From DASRJW01 sp964567755 (GTDB lineage: Bacteria > Krumholzibacteriota > Krumholzibacteriia > G020349025), in contig CAZMNW010000015.1 of NCBI GenBank assembly GCA_964567755.1, positions 1-64,000 of the forward strand: 64,000 nt of DNA, written 5' to 3'. The position numbers were made by a program, and so were the translations under genes. A model generated the notes under the pieces. That model made no database searches. It was given only the letters and a program-made list of their open reading frames with translations, and was not told the origin of the DNA. This document shows, one piece after another, positions 8,618-16,555 of the stretch; within the stretch, counting starts at the first letter, position 1; every line of letters starts with the position of its first letter.

Positions 8618-8824
8618 TCAGATTGCCTTCACGACGTTCGAAGCCTGCAGACCTTTGGGGCCATCTTGAACCTCGAACTCCACGGACTGTCCATCGATGA
8701 GGGTTCGATATCCCTCACCATGGATCGCCGAGAAGTGCACGAAAACGTCGCTGCCATCCTCCAGGGTGATGAAGCCAAAGCCTTTGACGTCGCTGAACCA
8801 TTTCACCTTGCCCACCTTGCGCAC
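8618..8824 (-). CDS. Cold-shock domain protein
   Basis: A 68-residue single-domain nucleic-acid chaperone of the CspA family. RNP1 is KGFGFI and RNP2 is DVFVHFSAI, with the usual KVKWFSDVKGFGFITLEDG opening and GLQASNVV end. The start is a GTG at 8824 with GGGAGG six bases upstream; longer in-frame readings are non-protein-like. It binds single-stranded RNA or DNA and melts secondary structure. It stands alone between the peptidase gene (243 bp downstream of it in the leftward direction) and the GT9 gene, and has about 100 bp of its own upstream DNA. Confidence 0.95.
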   Translation of the reverse strand: MRKVGKVKWFSDVKGFGFITLEDGSDVFVHFSAIHGEGYRTLIDGQSVEFEVQDGPKGLQASNVVKAI

Positions 8825-8928
8825 GCCGGACCTCCCACGCGGAGAAAGAACCACCGGAGGATCGCGCCACGATCCTCGATTTGCGGTGCACACGAACGAC
8901 GGAAGCACGCAGCAGTTGGATTTTGATT

Positions 8929-10125
8929 TCAGCGCAGGGTAGCGCTCCGGCCTGGGGCTGTCAAGGAAGCGCGCAGCGAGGCATGCACCGCTGCAAGAAC
9001 ATCGTCCGCGCGAGTGTCTTCGACCCGTCCGGTCGGCGAACGGACGCAGCGCACGCAACGGCCAGCCGGCGCCCAGCGCTTTGGGTCCGTGGGTCCGAAG
9101 ATCGCGACAGTTGGAACTCCGGTTGCCGCGGCGACGTGCGCGAGACCCGTGTCGTTGCCCACGAAAGCCTGGGCGCGGCTGAGGATCCCGATCGTGTCGC
9201 GCAGTGGTGCGCGCCAACGCGCAGCACCTGGGCAACGCGACAGCAATGCGGCTGCCACGGCCGCGTCACGCGGACCTTCGCTCACCACGATCCGCGCATG
9301 GTCGTGCTGCGCCAACGCTCGCGCCACTTCTGCGAAGCGCTCCACGGGCCAGATGTTCTCCTTCTTGCCAGCGCCGGGGTGCATGACCACAAGCGGCCCG
9401 TCCTGGGTCGGGAACTCTCGGGCGATGAAATCCCGCGCCGCGAGCACTGCCTCGGGGCGGGGTGCAAGAGTCGGTGTCTCTGCCGGCGCATCGATGCCGA
9501 GACCCCGTAGCGGCGCCAAATTGTGCTCGACCTCGTGCACCTCGGACGTGGCGAGCGGGAGTTCGAGATGGTAGATCGCTCGCGAGAGGTTGCTGCCGAA
9601 TGCATGGCTGGACACGCCGGCGCGCACACGGGCGCTGCTTGCCCACGCCAGCAACGCGCTCGTGGTCGAGAACGATACCGTGCCCAGGACTACGGCGAGG
9701 TCAGGACAAGGATGTCGGAGAGCGCGCAGCAGGAGCCACAGCGCCCATGGACGCCACAGTGCCTGCTTGTGGAACACGATCAGCTTGTCGATGTCTGGGT
9801 GGTCGGTGAGGAGTTCCTGACACAATGGGCTGGTGACGAAAACGATGCGCGCGCGAGGATAGGCGCGCCGCATCGCCCGCAGTGCCGGGAGCGTCAGCAC
9901 CATGTCCCCCAGCTGATTGTGCTGACGGATCGCCAACAAAGTTCGCACGTCGGTCTCGAGGGGGATGGTGGCGGGCCGTGGTCGCAGAATGTGCGCCAAC
10001 CACTGCGTCACCCGACGTTTGCTGGCGCGTTCGAGCCGGCGGCCAAGGCGGCGAAGCCGCGTACGAGGAGCGGCAGATCCAAGCGGCGTTCCTCCACCGC
10101 CAGGGTGCGAGTCGACCGAGGTCAT
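8929..10125 (-). CDS. Glycosyltransferase family 9 (heptosyltransferase-like)
   Basis: A 398-residue GT9 enzyme. It shows the ADP-heptose transferase pattern: LLAIRQHNQLGDMVLTLPALRAMRRAYP near residue 65, VVMHPGAGKKENIWPVERF in the middle, and FVGNDTGLAHVAAATGVPTVAIFGPT near the end, the donor-binding block. Enzymes of this family build the LPS inner core or related glycans on the cytoplasmic face of the membrane. The start at 10125 (RBS CGAGGAACC) overlaps the upstream TPR gene by ATGA; the first 45 residues are a basic linker. Which sugar is transferred cannot be told, because no heptose-synthesis genes are in the window. Confidence 0.88.
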   Translation of the reverse strand: MTSVDSHPGGGGTPLGSAAPRTRLRRLGRRLERASKRRVTQWLAHILRPRPATIPLETDVRTLLAIRQHNQLGDMVLTLPALRAMRRAYPRARIVFVTSPLCQELLTDHPDIDKLIVFHKQALWRPWALWLLLRALRHPCPDLAVVLGTVSFSTTSALLAWASSARVRAGVSSHAFGSNLSRAIYHLELPLATSEVHEVEHNLAPLRGLGIDAPAETPTLAPRPEAVLAARDFIAREFPTQDGPLVVMHPGAGKKENIWPVERFAEVARALAQHDHARIVVSEGPRDAAVAAALLSRCPGAARWRAPLRDTIGILSRAQAFVGNDTGLAHVAAATGVPTVAIFGPTDPKRWAPAGRCVRCVRSPTGRVEDTRADDVLAAVHASLRASLTAPGRSATLR

Positions 10126-11288
10126 GGTTCCTCGCTCTGCGGCGCGCCCTCCAGTGCGGAGCTGGGCGGATCGATCTTGCCCTGCTGGAGGTTGCGGATG
10201 CGGGTTTGCATGCTTTGGAGGAAGTGGACCTCGTTGGCGTTCTTGGTCAGCCGGCCACACACTTCGACCTGGTCGAGGGCTTCCTGCCAGCGTTTGGCGT
10301 TATACAGCACCATCATCCGCACTCGATTGGCATCATAGTCGTTGGGGTCGAGCGTGAGAGCTCGGTCCACGCTCTGCAGCGCCTCGTCGAAGCGGCTGCC
10401 GCCGATGAACAGACTCGCCTGCGCCGTCCACAACGGCATCGCGTCGGGGTAACGCATGAGCGGCCCGGACACATACTCGAGACCTTCATCGCTACGGCCC
10501 AACCGCCACAGCGACTTGGCCACGATCACGTGTGCCGTGACCATGGTGTCCGCGGCTTGTGTCGCAGCCCGCGCGAGAATCAGCGAATCGTTGAGGAATC
10601 GACGCCGAAAGTAGATCTGCGCCGCATCGCGAAGATTTTCTGGCGTTTTCCCACACAAGCGCAGGAAGCGCTGCAAACTGCTGTCCGCGGCCGCCGGTTG
10701 CTTCAGATACCCTAGATGGAGATCGATGAGACTCAGGTGCAAGTCATTTCGTGTCGGATGGGCCGCGACCGCGGCCTCCAGAACTGGAGCGGCGTCGCTG
10801 GCTTTACCGGTGTGCAGATCGATCTGGGCGACCTGATACAGCTCCTCGGCTCGGACCTCGTTGGCCTCGGGACCGCACAAGGCGGCGGCCTGCAGCATGG
10901 CTTCCCGTGCGTCTTCCCAACGCTCTTGGCGGCGGTAGAGGATTCCAAGATTGATGTGCACACCGACGTTTACTCCGGAGCCCTTGGCACCAGCGGGGAC
11001 CATGTCCCGCGCTTGCATGAGGAGCTCCTCCGCCCGCGTATATTCGAACAGATCGAATGCGGCGCGTGCTTCGGCCACCAAGCGTTCGACGCGCTTGGCG
11101 GTCGTGTCGCGCAAGACAAACCACCACACACCGGTCCCCACCGCAGCGAGGAGCAAGAGGGGCAAGAGCCAGCCGAGAATGGACCGGCCCCCCGAAGCTG
11201 GCGGCCCGATCGCATTCGACTCCAGATCGCCTGATCCCGTGCCGCGATGGCCCGCAACGGGCTCGTGGTTTGGCTTCCCATGTGTCAC
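10122..11288 (-). CDS. Membrane-anchored TPR protein
   Basis: A 388-residue protein with a short cytoplasmic N-terminus, one transmembrane helix (about residues 37-59, ILGWLLPLLLLAAVGTGVWWF) and then a run of tetratricopeptide repeats filling the rest, for example EYTRAEELLMQARDMVP, WEDAREAMLQAAALCGP and RFDEALQSVDRALTLDPNDYDANRV. It is likely a scaffold exposed on one side of the inner membrane. The GTG start at 11288 overlaps the rsgA stop (GTGA), and its own stop overlaps the GT9 start, so the three products are made together. No partner can be named. Confidence 0.85.
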   Translation of the reverse strand: MTHGKPNHEPVAGHRGTGSGDLESNAIGPPASGGRSILGWLLPLLLLAAVGTGVWWFVLRDTTAKRVERLVAEARAAFDLFEYTRAEELLMQARDMVPAGAKGSGVNVGVHINLGILYRRQERWEDAREAMLQAAALCGPEANEVRAEELYQVAQIDLHTGKASDAAPVLEAAVAAHPTRNDLHLSLIDLHLGYLKQPAAADSSLQRFLRLCGKTPENLRDAAQIYFRRRFLNDSLILARAATQAADTMVTAHVIVAKSLWRLGRSDEGLEYVSGPLMRYPDAMPLWTAQASLFIGGSRFDEALQSVDRALTLDPNDYDANRVRMMVLYNAKRWQEALDQVEVCGRLTKNANEVHFLQSMQTRIRNLQQGKIDPPSSALEGAPQSEEP

Positions 11289-12250
11289 GCGCGTTCGTCC
11301 TCCTGGCGGCGACCCGGTCTTTGACCGCCCGTACGTGGTTCCTGACGCAAGCTCGTGAGGATCGCCAAATAGCTGCGGTAGCGTCCGGAATCGACTTGTC
11401 CGGCGGCCACCGCGTCCTTCACGGCGCAGAGGGGTTCGTGATCATGCGTGCAGGTCGCATATCGACAGAGTGGTTGCAGATCCAGGAACTCGGGAAAGAA
11501 ATCACGCAACTCCTCGAGTTGCAACCCCCACAAGCTGAACTCGCGCACCCCCGGCGTGTCGGCCAGGAGCGCCCCGAACTCGGTGCGATGCAGATCCACT
11601 CGGGTGGTGGTGTGCCGTCCCTGCCCGGACACCTCGCTCACCATTCCGGTGCGCAACGAGAGTCCCGGCTGCAACATCGAGATCAAGTGGCTCTTGCCGG
11701 CTCCAGAAGCTCCCATGAAGGCGCTCACGTGGCCCTTCAACGCCATGCGCAGTTCCTCGATTCCGCAGCCAGTCGTACACGAAGTCGGGAGTACCGGGTA
11801 GCCAGCGCGCTCGTACACTCGCCGTATGTTGTCGCACTCACCGGGCTCGACCAGGTCGATCTTGTGCAGGCAGACCATGGCGTCGATCCGATTGCGCTCG
11901 GCTGTCGTGAGCAGGCGATCGAGAAGCCCACGGTCGAGACTGGGGCGTTGCACGGCGACGACGACCACGAGCCGATCGAGGTTGGCAACGACGACGTGTT
12001 TCACGCCGGAACGCACGCGAGCGATCTCGCTGTGTCGTGGGCGCACCTCTTCGATGATACCGCTCTTTGCCCCCGCCTGTTCCAGGGCGCGCCAGACCAC
12101 CATGTCGCCGGGAACCGGGAACGACGGACTCGCGGAGTCGGGACGGTTCAAGCGCCGGCGGGCCCGACAGGGCACGATCGACCCATCCGCTCCGAGGACG
12201 TCGTAGCGGCTGGAGTGGGCGGTCAGCACCCTGCCTTCGGCTTCAGCCAT
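11285..12250 (-). CDS. rsgA: Ribosome small-subunit biogenesis GTPase RsgA
   Basis: A 321-residue circularly permuted GTPase that checks late 30S subunit maturation. An N-terminal OB-fold region (about 1-75) is followed by the permuted G domain: HKID (the G4 element, here His instead of Asn) near residue 132, the P-loop GASGAGKS near 183 and DTPGVREF as G3. The C-terminal zinc knuckle CRYATCTHDHEPLC is intact. It leads a three-gene overlapping operon with the TPR and GT9 genes and is divergent from the ptsN-like gene. In many genomes rsgA is unlinked to glycan genes, so the coupling is unusual. Confidence 0.95.
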   Translation of the reverse strand: MAEAEGRVLTAHSSRYDVLGADGSIVPCRARRRLNRPDSASPSFPVPGDMVVWRALEQAGAKSGIIEEVRPRHSEIARVRSGVKHVVVANLDRLVVVVAVQRPSLDRGLLDRLLTTAERNRIDAMVCLHKIDLVEPGECDNIRRVYERAGYPVLPTSCTTGCGIEELRMALKGHVSAFMGASGAGKSHLISMLQPGLSLRTGMVSEVSGQGRHTTTRVDLHRTEFGALLADTPGVREFSLWGLQLEELRDFFPEFLDLQPLCRYATCTHDHEPLCAVKDAVAAGQVDSGRYRSYLAILTSLRQEPRTGGQRPGRRQEDERA

Positions 12251-12363
12251 CGGCCCTGCCTCGCGTCGTTAACGGACCCAGCGGTTGTCCCACCGTTCGT
12301 GGCATGCTAAGCTGCAGTTCGTCGAATGACCACCGACTTCCGTTTCGTCACGCTGGAGAGTTC

Positions 12364-12834
12364 ATGAAGGTCGATGACCTCCTGAGCTTCTTCGATCCAA
12401 AACACTGCATTTTCGAACTCCGGGCAAGGACCAAAGACGACGCTCTCGAAGAGATCGTCGATCTCATCGAACCGGAAAAAGACGGCAACAATCGACAGAT
12501 CATCCTCGACATGCTCCGCAACCGCGAGTCCCTCGGCAGCACCGCCGTCGGCAAGGGGATCGCGTTTCCGCACGGGCGATCCCTGGCCGTTTCGCGCCTG
12601 ATGGCGATCTTCGCCCATTCGAAACAGGGTATTGCATTCCACTCTCTCGATGGCGAGCCCACCTACCTCTTCTTCGCCCTGCTGGCGCCACCGCAGGATC
12701 GATCCAACCTGTACTTGCCTGCATTGGGGAAGATCATCGAGCTGGTGCGCGACGACGGCATTCGCGACCGACTGATGCAAGTCGAGAGTTTCGACGAGTT
12801 CACCGCCGCCATGCGGGAGGGCAAGCCGAGTTGA
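12364..12834 (+). CDS. PTS EIIA-type (PtsN-like) regulatory protein
   Basis: A 156-residue EIIA domain of the fructose/nitrogen class. The phosphorylated histidine is in AVGKGIAFPHGRSLAVSR, and the flanking LREIVD-type helix (KDDALEEIVDLIEP) and FFALLAPPQDRSNLYLPALGKI fit PtsN. No EI, HPr or permease gene is near, so a regulatory rather than transport role is likely. The ATG at 12364 follows a GGAGAG site. It overlaps the zinc-ribbon gene by TGATG. A candidate extended minus-10 element TGCTAAGCT lies at 12306-12314, giving a leader of about 45 nt. Confidence 0.88.
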   Translation: MKVDDLLSFFDPKHCIFELRARTKDDALEEIVDLIEPEKDGNNRQIILDMLRNRESLGSTAVGKGIAFPHGRSLAVSRLMAIFAHSKQGIAFHSLDGEPTYLFFALLAPPQDRSNLYLPALGKIIELVRDDGIRDRLMQVESFDEFTAAMREGKPS

Positions 12835-13175
12835 TGAGTCAACAGGAACAACTGCTGGTCGCGCTCCAGGACCTCGATCTCATGCTCAAAGAGACCGAGG
12901 ATTCGCGTGAAGAACTGTCGCGACTCGGTTTCGATGTGAGCGGTCTCGAGGAGCTGCGCCGCGCCCGCACCCACCTGGTGTCGCAGCTCGATCGCGGGCA
13001 CGTGACGCACTACGAAAACATCCTCAAACGTTACGGACGCGCCATCACACCAGTGACGGGGGATGCGTGTCTCGGATGTTTCGCCAAGCTCCCGACTTCG
13101 TATCGCTCGTCGCTGTACGAAGGCAAGGTACGCACCTGCCAGAGCTGCGGCCGCATCCTCTACTATCCCGAATGA
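12834..13175 (+). CDS. C4 zinc-ribbon coiled-coil protein (CT398-like)
   Basis: A 113-residue protein. The first 60 residues form charged helices likely to pair as a coiled coil (LLVALQDLDLMLKETEDSREEL), and the last 40 hold a zinc ribbon with CLGCFAKLP and CQSCGRILYY. It is shorter than the usual 230-240-residue members of the CT398-like family, resembling only their C-terminal part. The start ATG at 12834 shares the base A of the ptsN-like stop codon (TGATG), so translation is coupled. Family members are often encoded next to rnpB or other RNA genes, which matters for the structured region just downstream. Confidence 0.8.
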   Translation: MSQQEQLLVALQDLDLMLKETEDSREELSRLGFDVSGLEELRRARTHLVSQLDRGHVTHYENILKRYGRAITPVTGDACLGCFAKLPTSYRSSLYEGKVRTCQSCGRILYYPE

Positions 13176-13244
13176 GTGCGTCGCGCGGGTTGTGTTCGCT
13201 GTCCATCCAATGATGAAACGGGACCGTGTCCTGAACCGGTGGGG

Positions 13245-13272
13245 TTGACATCCCCGCGGCGCGAATTATCTT
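13245..13272 (+). promoter_or_regulatory. Sigma-70-type promoter of the structured intergenic region
   Basis: A consensus minus-35 TTGACA at 13245-13250 and TATCTT at 13267-13272 are separated by 16 bp. Predicted start of transcription is near 13279. It lies 70 bp after the zinc-ribbon stop and no rightward protein gene follows before the leftward mdh, so the promoter seems to serve a non-coding RNA. Confidence 0.6.
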
Positions 13273-13278
13273 GGTTTG

Positions 13279-13701
13279 CAGAGGCCTCGACCGCCATCCC
13301 GACCTGTTTTCGCCGCCATCCCGATTACGCCCGCTTAGCGGGCTATGCACCAAGATGCAGTCTGCGTTGGCGCAGACTCGAGGACGATCTGCGGCCGTCG
13401 CGCCCCTCGGCTCCACCGTTGCGCGCGCGGAAGGCGCGGCGGCTCGCCCCCGGGGTGGGCAAGCACCTGCCACTTGTTGCCCGCCCCGGTCTTATGTCGT
13501 GAGGGGGGAGCCGGGTCCCTGATTGCCTCTGCAACGGACCCGGTACGCCGTGCGGCGGGGGTCCAGCCTCCGCCGCACGCAGCGGGCGCCGCCGTGATGA
13601 TCCTCCCGGGCTCAGACAACTCCGGGCGGAATGGACGTTTTCGGTCGGCGCGTAGACTCTTGGCCGCCCGTCGTAACTCGCCCGGGAGGATCATCACGGC
13701 G
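13279..13701 (+). ncRNA. Candidate structured non-coding RNA (unknown family)
   Basis: A hairpin-rich 420-bp stretch without a credible protein. Stems I can draw exactly: 13329-13334 with 13338-13343 (GCCCGC), 13359-13366 with 13371-13378 (AGTCTGCG), 13395-13404 with 13433-13442 (ten pairs including one G-U), 13450-13462 with 13477-13489 (13 pairs, one G-U), 13510-13518 with 13536-13544, 13549-13561 with 13567-13579, and 13591-13611 with 13680-13700. The loop of the fifth hairpin (GCCTCTGCAA, 13525-13534) is the exact complement of TTGCAGAGGC at 13276-13285, near the predicted 5' end, suggesting a pseudoknot. The conserved sequences of RNase P RNA, tmRNA, 6S RNA and SRP RNA are absent on both strands. 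Independent evidence of transcription is lacking. Confidence 0.5.
13591..13700. repeat. Long inverted repeat, 21-bp arms
   Basis: Arms at 13591-13611 and 13680-13700 are perfect reverse complements (arm begins GCCGTGATGATCCTC), and the pair 13590/13701 extends them to 22 bp. The 68-bp interior holds a nested seven-bp stem (CGGGCGG at 13623-13629 with CCGCCCG at 13664-13670). It lies just before the tail of mdh. It could be the closing stem of the RNA above or a small palindromic mobile element; no U-tract follows, so it is not an ordinary terminator. Confidence 0.85.
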
Positions 13702-13726
13702 TCGCCCGTGAAGCGAGCGAGGACGA

Positions 13727-14653
13727 TCAGAGTTTGACAAGGCCGACGACTTCCTTCACCCGCGCCAGCGAACGCATGAAAGCCTCCTTCTCTTCGGGCT
13801 CGAGGGGAACATCGAGGATGCGTTCCACGCCACCTTCGCCGATGACGGCGGGCACGCCGAAGTAGAAGCCATGAATGCCGTACTCGCCTTCCAAGTAGGC
13901 GGTGCACGGCAAGACCCGTTTCTTGTCCTTGAGGTAAGCCTCGGCCATCTCGATGGCGGACGCCGCCGGCGACACCCAGGCGCTGGTCTTGAGCAGGTTC
14001 ACCACTTCGCCGCCTGCGACTTGCGTGCGTTTGACGATGGCGTCGAGCTTGTCGTGCGACAAGAAATGCGTGATCGGCAAGCCTGCGACGGTGCAGAAGC
14101 GCAGGATTGGCACCATGTCGTCGCCATGGCCGCCCAGCACCATCGCGGTGATGTCCTGCACCGAGACGCCGATTTCCATGGCGGCGAAAGTGCGGAATCG
14201 CGCCGAGTCGAGGACGCCGGCCATACCCACCACCCGGTTCTTGGGGAACCCGGTGACTTGTTTCATCACGTAGACCATCGCATCCAGCGGGTTGGTGATA
14301 ACGATAACGAATGCCTGCGGCGCCATCTCGCGCACCTTCTCGGCGATCCCCTTCATGATTCCGGTATTGACGTTGACCAGGTCGTCGCGGCTCATGCCGG
14401 GCTTGCGTGGCAAGCCGGCAGTGACAATGACGACGTCGGCGCCGCGCATTTCCTCGTAGCCGTTGGAGCCGGTGAAACGAACGTCGGTGTCATCGAGCGG
14501 TCGGGCCGCGAGCAGGTCGAGCGCCTTTCCCTGCGGAACACCCTCCACGATGTCCACCAGCACGATATCTCCCAGCTCCTTGAGCGCTGCCAAGTGTGCC
14601 AGTGTGCCGCCGATGGCCCCGGCGCCGACGAGGGCGATCTTCTTGCGTGCCAC
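13727..14653 (-). CDS. mdh: Malate dehydrogenase (LDH-like type)
   Basis: A 308-residue NAD-dependent malate dehydrogenase of the tricarboxylic acid cycle. The Rossmann loop is VGAGAIGGTLAHL; VTAGLPRKPGMSRDDL carries the substrate-binding arginines of the mobile loop; VITNPLDAMVYV, AGVLDSARFR and GGHGDDMV hold the catalytic Asp/His pair and Arg. The residue pattern RKPGM is typical of malate rather than lactate dehydrogenases. Start: GTG at 14653 with GGGAG seven bases upstream; longer in-frame starts lack a site. A perfect palindrome AGACAC-GAT-GTGTCT lies 82 bp upstream and may be an operator. Confidence 0.93.
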   Translation of the reverse strand: MARKKIALVGAGAIGGTLAHLAALKELGDIVLVDIVEGVPQGKALDLLAARPLDDTDVRFTGSNGYEEMRGADVVIVTAGLPRKPGMSRDDLVNVNTGIMKGIAEKVREMAPQAFVIVITNPLDAMVYVMKQVTGFPKNRVVGMAGVLDSARFRTFAAMEIGVSVQDITAMVLGGHGDDMVPILRFCTVAGLPITHFLSHDKLDAIVKRTQVAGGEVVNLLKTSAWVSPAASAIEMAEAYLKDKKRVLPCTAYLEGEYGIHGFYFGVPAVIGEGGVERILDVPLEPEEKEAFMRSLARVKEVVGLVKL

Positions 14654-14734
14654 GCCAAGCTCCCTTCTCCATGCCGTCATTCGCGTCTGCGCCGCCCGTT
14701 GCAGCTTCGCGTGATCGGGCGTGGGGTCGGCAGA

Positions 14735-14749
14735 AGACACGATGTGTCT
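14735..14749. promoter_or_regulatory. Operator-like palindrome upstream of mdh
   Basis: AGACACGATGTGTCT is a perfect 6-3-6 palindrome in the 131-bp gap between mdh and the upstream membrane glycosyltransferase gene. Its position 82 bp before the mdh start suits a repressor or activator site. No regulator that would bind it is identified. Confidence 0.4.
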
Positions 14750-14784
14750 CGTGTACGGAGATTGTGGTGCGAAACGGGAAATCG

Positions 14785-16515
14785 TCAAGGGGAGCCTGGC
14801 GGCGTCACCGTGGCGCCGAGGTGGCGCAAATGGTCGCGCGCCGGTGCGTAGCTGGGATCGAGATGTAGTACCCGTTCCCAGACGGCACGCGCCTCGCGCA
14901 CGTGCCCGCGTTGGGAGAGCACGGTGCCGAGGGCGTCGAGGAGCGGCAGGTTGTTCGGCGCGTGCTGCAGCTGCTGGAGAAGCAGCGACTCGGCGCGCTC
15001 CAGATCCTGTGGCCGGGCACGCTCACTGAGATAAAGCGTCAGGTTGAGTCCGACCTCTGGACGCTGCGGCAACCAGGCGAATGCAGTTTCTTGCCAGCGG
15101 ATGGCGCCATCGAGATCTCCCAGAGCGTAGACACGCTCCGCCATCTGGGCACTTTCCCATCCGGAGGCCGTGCGTGGTGGCTGCGCACCCACGCGCGTCA
15201 GCGCACCAGCCACAACGAGTACGAGCACAATGATTGCCAGGCGCGACCAGCGCCGTGTCGACACGTGCGCAGCCAAGGCGCTCGCGCCACAACCGGCGAG
15301 CACCGCAAGGACGGGCAGCGCCGGCAGGCGGTGGCGCGCGGTGACGAAGAAAAGTACGCAGGGCAGCAGTGCGGCGATGGCGAAGCCCAGCACGATGCCG
15401 CCATCGCCGCGACCAGCGCGGCGCAGGTGCCAGAAGCCGAGCGTAGCCAGAGGCAGGATCCAAGTCAGGTCGACGAAGAACAAGCGCAAAGCGGGCAGGC
15501 GCGAGCGGTGAAAGGCAAAGCTCTCGATCTGTGCGATCTCACGGCCCTGCAACGTGAGGCCCACACGGCGCAACATCGTGGAGAGGAACGCACCGGGCTG
15601 TGTACGGATCCAGTCCCAGGAACGGGCGAACCAGGCGGCAGAATCACCGGCCTCGCGCGTGCCGGCCACGGCTTCGAGCGTGAGCGGTCGTGCGGCCACG
15701 GCAGTCGGCATCGACGCCGACTCGGGGAGCACGTTGGGCGAGGTGAAGAACTGCACGCCCTCTGGTTGTCGGAATCGCCCCTTCGCACCCGCGAAGTTGC
15801 CGGCATAGAAGTTGACACCGGCATTGGTCGTGAGCACGAAGCCAGCATTCAAATTCGCGTTCCGCAGCAGCACGGGCACGAGAACGATGCCACATGCGAG
15901 GGAGAACCATGCAATGGGACGCCACGGCCGCATGCCGCGTGCGAGCGCCCACACGACGACGGGAGCGGCAAGGAGCGCCGTGCCGCGCGCGAGCGCGGCG
16001 AGACCCAAGCAGAGCCCGGCGAGGACCGCATGCACGGGAGTGCACCGGCGTGGCAGCACGATCATGCCGATGGCAACGAGGAACAAAGTCGTGAGCAACG
16101 GCTCGAGCACGAGGAGTCCCTCGTAGAAGACGAAACAGCCGTGCAGGGCGAAGAGCGCCGCCGCGGCAGCGGCCGCTGTGCCGCCGCCGAGATGACGCGC
16201 TAGCACGTACACCAAGGCGACGTCCACGACGCCGAGCGCCGACTGGAAAAGCCTGACGACGAACGGGTCGGCGGAGAAGATGCGGTACAGCCACGACAGC
16301 ACGTGCGGGTACAGCGGCCCGAGGAAGTAGGGGCCCTGGAAATCGCCGCGTCCCTCGGCGAGCGAGCGCGCCCACGTGTGATAGAAAGCGCTATCGAGGT
16401 ACGGCACGCGGAACACGGGATCGTTGCGAGTCAGGACGACACAAAACGCGCGCAGCGCCGCCGCGGCCGCGACGCACAACACCATCCCACGTTCACGTTG
16501 CAGTGACGAATGCAT
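14785..16515 (-). CDS. Membrane glycosyltransferase (PMT/ArnT-like) with C-terminal TPRs
   Basis: A 576-residue polytopic protein. After the first helix it has the acidic loop motif VPYLDSAFYHTWARSLAEG typical of GT39/GT83-like enzymes that use lipid-linked sugars, then about nine hydrophobic helices to residue 450. The last 120 residues are soluble and TPR-like (DLDGAIRWQETAFAWLPQRPEVG, RAESLLLQQLQHAPNNLPLLDALG, REARAVWERVLHLDPSYAPA). The start at 16515 follows GAGGGA closely; ATG at 16548 or 16557 is also in frame. It shares architecture with the protein at 27256. It is divergent from the GAF kinase across a palindromic promoter. Acceptor and donor are unknown. Confidence 0.8.
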   Translation of the reverse strand: MHSSLQRERGMVLCVAAAAALRAFCVVLTRNDPVFRVPYLDSAFYHTWARSLAEGRGDFQGPYFLGPLYPHVLSWLYRIFSADPFVVRLFQSALGVVDVALVYVLARHLGGGTAAAAAAALFALHGCFVFYEGLLVLEPLLTTLFLVAIGMIVLPRRCTPVHAVLAGLCLGLAALARGTALLAAPVVVWALARGMRPWRPIAWFSLACGIVLVPVLLRNANLNAGFVLTTNAGVNFYAGNFAGAKGRFRQPEGVQFFTSPNVLPESASMPTAVAARPLTLEAVAGTREAGDSAAWFARSWDWIRTQPGAFLSTMLRRVGLTLQGREIAQIESFAFHRSRLPALRLFFVDLTWILPLATLGFWHLRRAGRGDGGIVLGFAIAALLPCVLFFVTARHRLPALPVLAVLAGCGASALAAHVSTRRWSRLAIIVLVLVVAGALTRVGAQPPRTASGWESAQMAERVYALGDLDGAIRWQETAFAWLPQRPEVGLNLTLYLSERARPQDLERAESLLLQQLQHAPNNLPLLDALGTVLSQRGHVREARAVWERVLHLDPSYAPARDHLRHLGATVTPPGSP

Positions 16516-16536
16516 GTCCCTCGGATCCGAATGTCG

Positions 16537-16550
16537 GCATGCTACCATGC
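16537..16550. promoter_or_regulatory. Palindrome-like GCATGCTACCATGC at a divergent promoter
   Basis: This 14-mer differs by one base from the perfect palindrome at 27205. Read rightward it gives an extended minus-10 TGC-TACCAT seven bases before the ATG at 16556; read leftward it gives TAGCAT about 24 bp before the ATG at 16515. It thus looks like one element serving both directions. Confidence 0.5.
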
Positions 16551-16555
16551 GACGC

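Noticed and set aside
13279..13701. RNase P RNA, tmRNA, 6S or SRP RNA as the identity of the structured region
   Set aside because: The conserved GAGGAAAGUCC and ACAGAAUCCGG-type blocks of RNase P RNA, the tag-peptide region of tmRNA and the SRP Alu-like or GGAAG loop are missing on both strands.
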